Of a stretch of DNA of 40,631 nt, positions 23,359-30,385 are shown one piece after another; position 1 is the first letter of the stretch; every line of letters begins with the position of its first letter. A program made the translations under genes and the position numbers. Location: positions 1 through 40,631 of the forward strand of contig CALARG010000042.1 in NCBI GenBank assembly GCA_937888635.1, given 5' to 3'. Under the pieces are notes generated by a model. That model saw nothing but the letters and a program-made list of their open reading frames with translations, had not been told where the DNA came from and ran no database searches. The stretch is from an uncultured Alphaproteobacteria bacterium. Lineage in GTDB: Bacteria; Pseudomonadota; Alphaproteobacteria; Rs-D84.

Positions 23359-24087
23359 ATGTTTGATTTAACAGGTAAAGTCGCACTGATTACAGGCGCA
23401 ACAGGTGGTATCGGGGCAGAAATCGCAAAGAAAATGAAACAGGCCGGTGCAACAGTTGTTGTATCAGGTCGTAATGTCGCAAAAATGGATGCTGAATTTG
23501 GTGATGAATATATCAAGATTCCAGCCGACCTGGCAACGGATGGTGCGGCAGTTGAACTGGTTATGGATACAATTGAACGCGCAGGAAAAATTGATATCTT
23601 GATTAACAATGCCGGCATTACACGCGATACGCTGATGATGCGTATGACAGACGAACAATTTGACGAAGTTATTAATACGAATTTGCGTTCATGCTTTAAA
23701 ATGTGTCGTGCAGCGATTATGCCAATGATGAAAAACAGATTTGGGCGCATTATTAATATGGCGTCTATTATTGGTACAATTGGCGGGCCAGGTCAGGCGA
23801 ACTATGCCGCATCAAAAGGTGGCATGATTGCAATGACAAAATCAATCGCAGCCGAGGTCGGCAGTCGTGGTATCACCGCCAATGCAATCGCACCAGGATT
23901 TATTAAAACACCAATGACAGATGTTTTACCCGAAGAACTGAAAAAGACATATCTGTCACAGATTCCAGCCGGACGATTTGGCGAACCAGAAGATATTGCG
24001 AATGCATGTGTGTTCTTGGCTTCGGACGAGGCCGCATATATCAACGGACAAACATTACATATAAATGGCGGTATGGGGCGTTTCTAA
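23359..24087 (+). CDS. fabG: 3-oxoacyl-ACP reductase FabG
   Basis: FabG reduces 3-ketoacyl-ACP with NADPH in each elongation cycle. The 242-residue short-chain dehydrogenase has the cofactor loop TGATGGIGAEI (about 12-22) and the NNAG motif (about 84-87). The catalytic Ser-Tyr-Lys set sits in MASIIG and QANYAASKGG (about 134-156). The C-terminus INGQTLHINGGMG is standard for FabG. It lies directly after fabD and 5 nt before mnmG. Confidence 0.94.
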   Translation: MFDLTGKVALITGATGGIGAEIAKKMKQAGATVVVSGRNVAKMDAEFGDEYIKIPADLATDGAAVELVMDTIERAGKIDILINNAGITRDTLMMRMTDEQFDEVINTNLRSCFKMCRAAIMPMMKNRFGRIINMASIIGTIGGPGQANYAASKGGMIAMTKSIAAEVGSRGITANAIAPGFIKTPMTDVLPEELKKTYLSQIPAGRFGEPEDIANACVFLASDEAAYINGQTLHINGGMGRF

Positions 24088-24092
24088 CAACA

Positions 24093-25736
24093 ATGCAAAA
24101 ATATGATGTGATTGTTATTGGTGGGGGACATGCCGGGGTTGAGGCGGCCGCGGCGGCTGCACGGCGTGGCGCAAAGACACTGTTGCTGACCCAGGCGAAA
24201 TCTGACCTGGGGGCATTGTCATGCAACCCCAGTATTGGGGGGCCGGGCAAATCACAGATGGTGGCAGAAATGGATGCTTTTGGTGGCGTTATGCCGCGCG
24301 CAGCCGACCGGGCGGGCATTCATTGGCGCACACTGAATGCAACACATGGTGCCGCAACCCAGGCGTTGCGTGCACAGATTGATCGCGATTTGTATCACAA
24401 TGCAATTGTTGATATTTTGGGCGAATATAAAAACCTGGATGTTATTTTTGAACCTGTTGATGATTTAGATATCAAAAACGCAATTGTTAACAATAAATAT
24501 CAGGCACGCGCGATTATTCTGACCACGGGGACATTCCTGGGCGGGGTTGTCACACGGGGGGACGAAAAAATTCCATCGGGCAGATTACAAGACGATGGAA
24601 CATATCAGGCGGCAGATAAAAATATATCAGGCGTTTTGGCGGCGGCTGGGTTTAAATTATTGCGCCTGAAGACAGGGACACCTGCACGAATAAAAAAAGA
24701 TTCTATTGATTTTTCAGTTTGCGAAATTCAACCGGGCGACGCCCCACACGATTGGTTCAGTGATGGCGACGAAAATAATAAATATGATTCTGTTTGCTTT
24801 ATTACACATACAACAGAACATACACACAATGTTATTCGTGAAAATATAAAAAACGCACCAATGTATAATGGTGACATTGTTGGCACAGGACCGCGATATT
24901 GCCCAAGTCTGGAAGACAAGGTTATGCGTTTCCCAGAACACACATCGCATCATGTGTTCTTGGAGCCCGAAGGTTGGAACAGCGACCTGATATACCCAAA
25001 CGGTATTTCAACCAGTTTTGGCAGCGACATCCAAGACAAGTGGATTCGCACAATTCCAGGTTTAGAAAATGCAGAAATTGCACGATATGGATATGCGATT
25101 GAATACGATGCAATTGATGCGCGCAGTTTGAACAGCAAACTGCAAAGCAAAGATATTCCGCACCTGTTTTTTGCAGGACAAATTAACGGCACATCGGGAT
25201 ACGAAGAAGCCGCCGCCCAGGGATTAATTGCGGGCGCGAATGCCGCGGCATTTGTGTGTGGGAAAGATTACCTGGAAATTGACCGAACAAATTCAATGAT
25301 TGGTGTATTGATTGACGACATAACAACACTGGGGGTTGATGAACCATATCGTATGTTTACATCACGCGCGGAATATCGCCTGTCCCTGCGTGCAGATAAT
25401 GCGATTGCGCGTCTGGGGCCAATTGGGGTAAAGGCAGGATTAATTTCCCAATCAGATTTTGACAGAAAATATGCTGCACGCGCGGATAAAATTGCAGAAA
25501 ATGATAAATTCTATGCCGGATATATCGCACGAAATGAACGCGAAATTGCGGCGTACAGACGCGATGCAGAATTAAAAATACCGGACGGATTCGTGTATGC
25601 TGGCCTGCCAGGATTGACAAACGAATTAATTGAAAAACTGACCGCCGCGCGACCCGAAAATATTGCAGCCCTGTCACGCATACCGGGCATGACCCCGGCG
25701 GGAATTATGGTTGTATTGCGCCGGATTAAAAATTGA
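24093..25736 (+). CDS. mnmG: tRNA U34 carboxymethylaminomethyl enzyme MnmG, shortened
   Basis: MnmG (GidA) with MnmE modifies the wobble uridine of several tRNAs. The product starts MQKYDVIVIGGGHAGVEAA, the FAD-binding motif, and has SCNPSIGGPGKS (about 45-56), TGTFLGGVV (about 142-150), GRCPSLEDK-type GPRYCPSLEDKV (about 264-275), GQINGTSGYEEAAAQGLIAG (about 359-378) and MFTSRAEYRL (about 420-429). It is 547 residues long against 620-630 normally: about 75 residues are missing between DKIAENDK and FYAGYIARNE, a C-terminal helical region. I use the ATG at 24093; the longer frame upstream overlaps fabG and adds no homology. Confidence 0.93.
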   Translation: MQKYDVIVIGGGHAGVEAAAAAARRGAKTLLLTQAKSDLGALSCNPSIGGPGKSQMVAEMDAFGGVMPRAADRAGIHWRTLNATHGAATQALRAQIDRDLYHNAIVDILGEYKNLDVIFEPVDDLDIKNAIVNNKYQARAIILTTGTFLGGVVTRGDEKIPSGRLQDDGTYQAADKNISGVLAAAGFKLLRLKTGTPARIKKDSIDFSVCEIQPGDAPHDWFSDGDENNKYDSVCFITHTTEHTHNVIRENIKNAPMYNGDIVGTGPRYCPSLEDKVMRFPEHTSHHVFLEPEGWNSDLIYPNGISTSFGSDIQDKWIRTIPGLENAEIARYGYAIEYDAIDARSLNSKLQSKDIPHLFFAGQINGTSGYEEAAAQGLIAGANAAAFVCGKDYLEIDRTNSMIGVLIDDITTLGVDEPYRMFTSRAEYRLSLRADNAIARLGPIGVKAGLISQSDFDRKYAARADKIAENDKFYAGYIARNEREIAAYRRDAELKIPDGFVYAGLPGLTNELIEKLTAARPENIAALSRIPGMTPAGIMVVLRRIKN

Positions 25737-25740
25737 TAAA

Positions 25741-25766
25741 AACACCGGTAAATACCGGTGTTTTTT
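25741..25766. terminator. bidirectional terminator between mnmG and the third leader-module ORF
   Basis: AACACCGGT aaat ACCGGTGTT is followed by TTTT. The stop of the minus-strand 61-aa ORF (25765-25767) lies in its tail. Confidence 0.8.
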
Positions 25767-25950
25767 ATATATCTAACGCACGACATGTATTTACAACAAA
25801 CAGTATTTTCTGATATGTCGTTAGGGCCGTTCGTCCAATTATTATTTGATGATATTCCAATTCTGTTTCTATTGATAAAATATTACACATAATAAACACA
25901 GGAATATTTTCCGATATGCGTATCTGTTCAATTTGTGCACCAATTTTCAT
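25765..25950 (-). CDS. 61-aa Xre-like protein downstream of leader RNA copy 3
   Basis: The 61-residue product begins MKIGAQIEQIRISEN and continues with MCNILSIETELEYHQ, then TYQKILFVVNTC. It aligns along its whole length with the 62-aa ORF of leader copy 2, keeping G4, the IE of helix 1, N, V, CN, the E-EY segment and the FV near the end. It is a more degenerate Cro/CI-like helix-turn-helix: the turn motif is hardly visible, so a DNA-binding role is doubtful. GGGG lies 5 nt before the ATG. The start at 25950 is preferred to a longer reading, which would run through the leader terminator. Confidence 0.6.
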   Translation of the reverse strand: MKIGAQIEQIRISENIPVFIMCNILSIETELEYHQIIIGRTALTTYQKILFVVNTCRALDI

Positions 25951-25971
25951 TCTTGCCCCACGATATAATAT

Positions 25972-26143
25972 AAACAAAAAACCGCATTTGATTATCAAAA
26001 GCGGTTGGAGGTTAAGAACTATCCAAGAATAGTGTCGTTTATTTATGTATATCGCGACCCTCCAACCGTGGTTGGAGGTAGTTTCTGTCTTACCAGACAT
26101 CTTGGAGAGGTTCTTATACCCCACGCCAGGAATCCCCCAGCGC
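25972..26143 (-). ncRNA. structured leader RNA with attenuator-like terminator, copy 3
   Basis: A promoter (26150-26178) starts this minus-strand RNA. In order: TAAGAAC (26110-26116) in a probable hairpin loop; CCAAGA (26100-26105); GTCT-ggta-AGAC (26087-26098); switch hairpin CCTCCAACC/GGTTGGAGG (26059-26078); hairpin GTCG/CGAC; TCTTGG (26023-26028), pairing with CCAAGA; GTTCTTA (26013-26019), pairing with TAAGAAC; then a second CCTCCAACC (26003-26011). This copy can pair with GGTTGGAGG and overlaps the terminator, whose arms ACCGC/GCGGT (25981-26005) enclose an inner TTTGAT/ATCAAA stem and precede TTTTTTGTTT. The ATG of the 61-aa ORF is at 25950. Helices match copy 2 in place and order but differ in sequence. 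Confidence 0.75.
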
Positions 26144-26149
26144 ATTTGT

Positions 26150-26178
26150 ATTATAATGATAAAAATATCAAAACGCAA
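26150..26178 (-). promoter_or_regulatory. promoter of leader RNA copy 3
   Basis: Minus strand: TTGCGT (26173-26178), an exact 17-nt spacer and TATAAT (26150-26155). Confidence 0.75.
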
Positions 26179-26258
26179 TGTTTAGATAAATAAAAGTTTA
26201 TCGCAGTAAAAATTCACTGGAATTTATTTTCAGAATACATTATAGTCATTTTCGCACG

Positions 26259-26334
26259 GCCGGTGTAGCTCAGCTGGTAGAGCATCTCATTCGTAATGAG
26301 GGGGTCGTAGGTTCAAGTCCTATCACCGGCACCA
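26259..26334 (+). tRNA. tRNA-Thr (anticodon CGT)
   Basis: The cloverleaf is complete: acceptor GCCGGTG/CACCGGC, D arm AGCTCAGCTGGTAGAGC, anticodon loop TTCGTAA with anticodon CGT, T loop TTCAAGT, discriminator A and encoded CCA. It is divergent from leader RNA copy 3. A TATAGT box lies about 15 nt upstream. Confidence 0.96.
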
Positions 26335-26340
26335 GAAATA

Positions 26341-26370
26341 AAAAAAATCCCCAATTGGGGATTTTTTTTT
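26341..26370 (+). terminator. terminator after tRNA-Thr
   Basis: AAATCCCC aatt GGGGATTT is followed by a long T run. It may also serve the minus-strand gene ending at 26383. Confidence 0.8.
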
Positions 26371-26382
26371 GTTCCTGATTTA

Positions 26383-27048
26383 TTAGAAACCTTTTGGCGT
26401 GTCCATTTTTACCTTGGATACTTTTTTATCCAGTGCCTTAATCACTTCGTCGGTGATGTCCAGATTTTCTGTGTCCGCACCAATGCGCGCCATGCGACCA
26501 TCAATTACCAATGATAATTTTTTCTTGGCAATTACACCTTCTATAATTGGGTCCAGATGTTTTGTTTGCATGTCAGCCAATGCCTTTTGATATGACATTT
26601 CAATGCTTTGTGCACGTTCGGTCAAATCGCGTTGCAGTTTTGTCACCTTGTTTTGATAGTCAACAACACGGCGTTGCAACGCTTCGCGTGACAGGACATC
26701 CTGGGATTTTTCAATTTCTGCCTTTTCTTTTTCCAGGGCCTTTTGATCACGGGTTAATTCTTCGCGCAGTTCGTTTTCATATTTTTCTTTTTGTGCACGC
26801 AAATCTTTCAGTGCAGTTGCACCGTTTTGAATTGCGTCCATACGAATTACAGCAATGCGCATATTTGCAGCGTTCGCAGCATCCGCAGATACTTCTTCTA
26901 TCACAGTGGCAACAGATGCGGTTTTGTCAGAATTTAATGCAGACACACCCCATACACCCAATGCAGCCACAGCAATTACAACCGCCGCAACAATGCCGGT
27001 TTTTTTATAGTTTTTTACAGCCTGATTTTCAGATGATTTTTTTACCAT
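26383..27048 (-). CDS. Skp/OmpH-like periplasmic coiled-coil protein with membrane anchor
   Basis: The 221-residue protein has a membrane segment near the N-terminus (about 18-37, TGIVAAVVIAVAALGVWGVS). A typical OmpH-family body follows: IAVIRMDAIQNG (about 65-76) as first strand, a long charged coiled coil (about 80-165), and HLDPIIEGVIAKKKLSLVID with a late DITDEVIKALDK (about 195-206). Skp chaperones hold unfolded outer-membrane proteins in the periplasm. Here the signal looks like an uncleaved anchor rather than a cleavable peptide, so it may stay membrane-bound. AAGGACGG precedes the ATG. It is followed on the strand by no close partner; bamA is not in the window. Confidence 0.78.
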   Translation of the reverse strand: MVKKSSENQAVKNYKKTGIVAAVVIAVAALGVWGVSALNSDKTASVATVIEEVSADAANAANMRIAVIRMDAIQNGATALKDLRAQKEKYENELREELTRDQKALEKEKAEIEKSQDVLSREALQRRVVDYQNKVTKLQRDLTERAQSIEMSYQKALADMQTKHLDPIIEGVIAKKKLSLVIDGRMARIGADTENLDITDEVIKALDKKVSKVKMDTPKGF

Positions 27049-27113
27049 TTTTCCGTCCTTTTTTTTGTTGTACGCATACTATAACAATAAATTTTTGAAA
27101 TGAAAAGGGAAAG

Positions 27114-27797
27114 TTATCTGGCCGGGGTCAGGCGTATTTCAACACGACGATTTGTCAGGCGACCAATGTTATCCTGGGCCGCAATGGGACGCGCCGCGCC
27201 ACGACCAACAATAAACAGACGCGTGGTATTTATTCCGTGCTGGGCAAAGTAAACACTGACCCGTTGCGCCATATCCATTGACAGGGCACCCGCCGCATTT
27301 GAATCACGCATAGAGTCGGTGTAGCCGGCAACCTCAATAAATGTGGCGTTATACTTTTTTAATATTTTAGAAATAATGTTTAATGTATCGGCACCTGTTT
27401 CTGATATCTCGGGCACATTTAATTCCATCAGGGCATCACGCACCAATATCACAACAACATCTGTTCCGGCGCGCTGGACAGAAATGCCAGGCTTGCGCAA
27501 GGCATCATAAAGCGCAAATTCTAGTTTTGCCATATATTGTGTCGCGATTGCGTTATCGTTCGCAACCTTGTCCCCATAGGCCAAGGCATCAGGCGCGTCG
27601 GTTGCAGAATTAATTAATTGACCACCGGCACCAAGGTACACAGGCCGCTTTGCCACACGGGACATTTCGGTCATGTCTGTAAAACTGGCGCCATTTAGAT
27701 ACTGCATCCAGGTATAGCGTTCAGGACTGCGGTACGGGGCGCATGCGGACATAGCGCACATTAACAATGATAATAAAAATGTTTTTATTCCATGCAT
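27114..27797 (-). CDS. OmpA-domain lipoprotein next to the pseudopilin gene
   Basis: The 227-residue product has a lipoprotein-like signal ending in CAMSAC (Cys about 19). A middle region of unknown fold follows (about 30-130). The C-terminal OmpA peptidoglycan-binding domain (about 120-227) has EVAGYTDSMRDSNAAG, SMDMAQRVSVYF and NRRVEIRLTP. The gene starts directly after the stop of the pseudopilin gene and on the same strand, so they are co-transcribed with dnaX. The link suggests a cell-envelope pilus or secretion complex anchored to peptidoglycan, but this is inferred from position only. Confidence 0.8.
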   Translation of the reverse strand: MHGIKTFLLSLLMCAMSACAPYRSPERYTWMQYLNGASFTDMTEMSRVAKRPVYLGAGGQLINSATDAPDALAYGDKVANDNAIATQYMAKLEFALYDALRKPGISVQRAGTDVVVILVRDALMELNVPEISETGADTLNIISKILKKYNATFIEVAGYTDSMRDSNAAGALSMDMAQRVSVYFAQHGINTTRLFIVGRGAARPIAAQDNIGRLTNRRVEIRLTPAR

Positions 27798-28256
27798 TTA
27801 TTTGACGATAAACGACACCTGATTTGTATCTGAATCAAAACAACTGTCGGATACAGCCGTTTCAAATCCATTAACCATTATCGCAGTGGCCCATTTGGGT
27901 TTTGCGGTTATAAAGTATTCACATTCACCGTTGGTCAAATCAACCAGATTTATAGAAAAGGTTGCGCCATCTGCACCCGCCACAACCGACCAATCGTCGC
28001 CACCAATTGGTGCAGCGTCTGTCTTGATGGCGCCAGCCTTAATCAAATAATCAACAGACACGCCTTCGTATGTGTCACGCATTTCCATTAACAGTTTTGT
28101 ATTTTCTGCGATTTGTTCCAGTTCCGCGCCGGCGATGGTGCGCACCTGGTTTGCGCGTATCATATTATATACCCCCAGCGCAGATATTGTCATAACGCCC
28201 ATAATGGCCATTACGCCAATTACTTCTATTAAGGAACGACCGGATTGCTCTCTCAT
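27798..28256 (-). CDS. type IV pilin-like (pseudopilin) protein
   Basis: The 152-residue protein starts MREQSGRSLIEVIGVMAIMGVMTISALGVYN, a class III signal: a short basic leader, a Gly at the cleavage site, Glu at position +5 (SLIEV) and a 20-residue hydrophobic helix. The remainder is a small globular domain with two cysteines near the end (about 132 and 138). This is the layout of pilin or type II secretion pseudopilin subunits, cut by a prepilin peptidase (not in the window). Its ATG overlaps the dnaX stop as TAATG, so the two are translationally coupled, an unusual neighbour for a pilin. Confidence 0.8.
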   Translation of the reverse strand: MREQSGRSLIEVIGVMAIMGVMTISALGVYNMIRANQVRTIAGAELEQIAENTKLLMEMRDTYEGVSVDYLIKAGAIKTDAAPIGGDDWSVVAGADGATFSINLVDLTNGECEYFITAKPKWATAIMVNGFETAVSDSCFDSDTNQVSFIVK

Positions 28257-29827
28257 TATTTCACCCCTATGATTTCTGCATCTGCAAACAAGTTCATTGC
28301 ACTGGCAACCAATGGGTCAGCGGCCAGTTCTTCTTGCTTTTGTTCATTTATAGTATTTGTGTGCACAGATTCCGTTACGCGTTCCAACGCCCACTGTTTG
28401 CCGGTTTTATCCATCAGCCATGTGGTTAATTTATGCACAAAGTCACCGTCACCCTTGCGGTCAAAGTACTTTATTTTTCCGTCTGTAAATTCTGCAATTT
28501 CAATATTGGTACTGAAATATGAATACAACAGAATTTCTTTGGTTTCTTGTAATGCGGTGCCCAATTCATTGGCAGATGTGATTGTACGATATTGCGTCTG
28601 GGGGGCAGCGGCGGCAGGCGCACCATCAGATTGCGCCATACGGTCTGCAAAAATATTTTTTACATCACGCGTACGCTGGGCAGATTCTTGCTGTTTAATA
28701 ATATCAGATACAGATGGCATGTCTGCAATGTGCATCATACGAACAATCAGCATATCAAAACATTGTTTCTGATTGCCAGCCGCCTGCATTTCAGGAACAG
28801 CCGCCACCATAACCTGCCATATGCGCGACAGTGTGTTAAGTGATATACGCGAATTAATCATGTGAATTTGATCACGCTGGTCCGCGGTATATGGCGAATT
28901 TAGCGCATCACCCGCATGCAGGGCCGGATGCATACGCGTTGCCCAATGCGTCCATTCCATCATATCTGTTAACAGTATTGATAAATCTGCGCCGTTATTA
29001 TAGATTTCATCAACGCGTTCCAATGCAGTGGCAGTATCGCCAGACAATACCGTCTTCATAAATTCAACAACAACGCCACGGTCTGCACGCTTTAACATAT
29101 CAAGTACAGCATCTTCGTCAACATGGCCACCGGTTTGGGCAATTGCCTGGTCCAGCAAAGACAGACCGTCACGCACAGAACCGTCTGCAGCGCGCGCCAA
29201 CAATTCATTTGCGCCGTCGGTTAATTCTATTTTTTCCTGGTCTGCAATCCATGCAAAATGCTTTTTCAATGTTTCAACCGGTACACGCACTAAATCAAAG
29301 CGCTGGCAACGCGATAGAATTGTGACAGGAACCTTTCTAATTTCAGTTGTTGCCAAGATAAAGATAACATGGGCAGGTGGTTCCTCTAATGTTTTTAACA
29401 ATGCGTTAAACGCAGATGTTGATAACATATGGACTTCGTCAATTATATATACACGATATCTGCCGTTGGTTGGACGATATTGGGCGCCATCCAAGATTTC
29501 ACGCATATTATCAACACCGGTATGAGACGCGGCGTCAATTTCCATAACATCAATATGCTGACCCGCGGCAATCGCACGACAGTTTTCACATGTACCACAT
29601 GGGGTTGCGGTCGCACCATCAGACGACAAGCAATTCAAAGCCTTGGCCAGAATACGCGCTGTACTGGTTTTTCCAGTCCCGCGAATCCCAGTAAAAATAT
29701 AGGCGTGTGCGATACGCGATGTATTTATTGCAGTCGTTAATGTTTTTACCAAAACATCCTGGCCGATAAGTGTATTGAAATCTTGGCTGCGATATTTACG
29801 CGCAAGTACTGTGTAATTACTTTCCAT
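28256..29827 (-). CDS. dnaX: DNA polymerase III subunit gamma/tau
   Basis: DnaX is the clamp-loader ATPase that loads the sliding clamp at replication. The 523-residue product has ARKYRSQDFNTLIGQD (about 7-22), Walker A GIRGTGKTSTA (about 44-54), a zinc module with cysteines near 64, 76, 79 and 82 (CGTCENC), DEVHMLS (about 126-132) and sensor motif LATTEIRKVPVTILSRCQRFD (about 155-175). The C-terminal region (about 370-523) is variable, as usual. I start at 29827 (MESNYTV), after GGAAG; an upstream ATG adds 14 unlikely residues. It overlaps the pseudopilin gene by one base. Confidence 0.95.
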   Translation of the reverse strand: MESNYTVLARKYRSQDFNTLIGQDVLVKTLTTAINTSRIAHAYIFTGIRGTGKTSTARILAKALNCLSSDGATATPCGTCENCRAIAAGQHIDVMEIDAASHTGVDNMREILDGAQYRPTNGRYRVYIIDEVHMLSTSAFNALLKTLEEPPAHVIFILATTEIRKVPVTILSRCQRFDLVRVPVETLKKHFAWIADQEKIELTDGANELLARAADGSVRDGLSLLDQAIAQTGGHVDEDAVLDMLKRADRGVVVEFMKTVLSGDTATALERVDEIYNNGADLSILLTDMMEWTHWATRMHPALHAGDALNSPYTADQRDQIHMINSRISLNTLSRIWQVMVAAVPEMQAAGNQKQCFDMLIVRMMHIADMPSVSDIIKQQESAQRTRDVKNIFADRMAQSDGAPAAAAPQTQYRTITSANELGTALQETKEILLYSYFSTNIEIAEFTDGKIKYFDRKGDGDFVHKLTTWLMDKTGKQWALERVTESVHTNTINEQKQEELAADPLVASAMNLFADAEIIGVK

Positions 29828-29885
29828 ACTAAAAACTTCCTTTTGGTTTTTAGCATAGCAAAACAACACTAAATTTCAACAAATA

Positions 29886-29906
29886 AATGCGCCAAAATGG
29901 CGCATT
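29886..29906 (-). terminator. hairpin after the DUF4167-like gene
   Basis: AATGCGCC/GGCGCATT with a short loop lies just after the stop at 29914. The minus-strand T tail is broken (TTTATTTG), so termination may be partial. Confidence 0.5.
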
Positions 29907-29913
29907 ATAAACC

Positions 29914-30228
29914 CTAGTTCAGATTAGTTATAAAGTCTGGGAATCCAGGTTCTTCTTCGTCATTGGATTCCGAATTTTCACGCGCCTGTTCTTCGGCAAT
30001 TGCCTTTTCTGCGGCGGCCTTTTCTTTTGGATCACGGGTAGAGTCAATTTTACCCTGTTCCGTGTTAACCATACGACCATAATGTTCCGCCGTCTGCAAC
30101 AAGCGTTCACGATCAATTTCATCGGCGGTTTGACGCGCCTGGTCAATTAGTTGTTTTCTTTTTTGACGCCATTTATGACAGCGCTGAATCATCTGTCCGA
30201 CATTGGATTGATTTTTTTTGTTTTGCAT
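29914..30228 (-). CDS. small basic/acidic protein, possibly DUF4167 family
   Basis: The 104-residue protein has a basic N-terminal half (about 1-35), then DQARQTADEIDRERLLQTAEHYGRMVN (about 29-55). The AEHYGR element with the preceding helix resembles the AEHYxR core of DUF4167, an alphaproteobacterial family of unknown function. The C-terminal half is acidic and low in complexity. The arginine-glycine-rich start usual in DUF4167 is absent, so this is a tentative match. I start at 30228 because AAAAGAAAAG precedes it and a longer reading has an unlikely N-terminus. It is divergent from the pilin-like operon. Confidence 0.55.
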   Translation of the reverse strand: MQNKKNQSNVGQMIQRCHKWRQKRKQLIDQARQTADEIDRERLLQTAEHYGRMVNTEQGKIDSTRDPKEKAAAEKAIAEEQARENSESNDEEEPGFPDFITNLN

Positions 30229-30332
30229 ATCTTTTCTTTTCAATATCAGGAAATAAACCCATGTGACAACATATACATATTTCTGTGCCGTCACGCCTTA
30301 ACATGGTGGATTGTAAATCATCTGAAAACTGA

Positions 30333-30361
30333 TTGCAATATTTTTTTTCTGTTGCTATGCT
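30333..30361 (+). promoter_or_regulatory. promoter of the pilin-like operon
   Basis: TTGCAA (30333-30338), a 17-nt spacer and TATGCT (30356-30361). Confidence 0.6.
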
Positions 30362-30385
30362 GTTGCTTGTAGGAGGGGGCACACA

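Noticed and set aside
24006..24092. Longer MnmG start overlapping fabG
   Set aside because: The FAD motif begins right after the ATG at 24093, as in all MnmG proteins; the extension only reads fabG out of frame.
18306..26143. T-box riboswitch reading for the leader RNAs next to tRNA genes
   Set aside because: No T-box sequence (UGGNACCGCG-like) or specifier loop is visible, T-boxes are not typical of Alphaproteobacteria, and the downstream ORFs are not amino-acid genes.
14030..26143. Type III toxin-antitoxin reading (RNA, terminator, toxin ORF)
   Set aside because: The order of parts is similar, but there are no tandem RNA repeats, the ORFs are far shorter than ToxN-type toxins, and copy 1 has an unrelated ORF. 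It remains an alternative but a weaker one.
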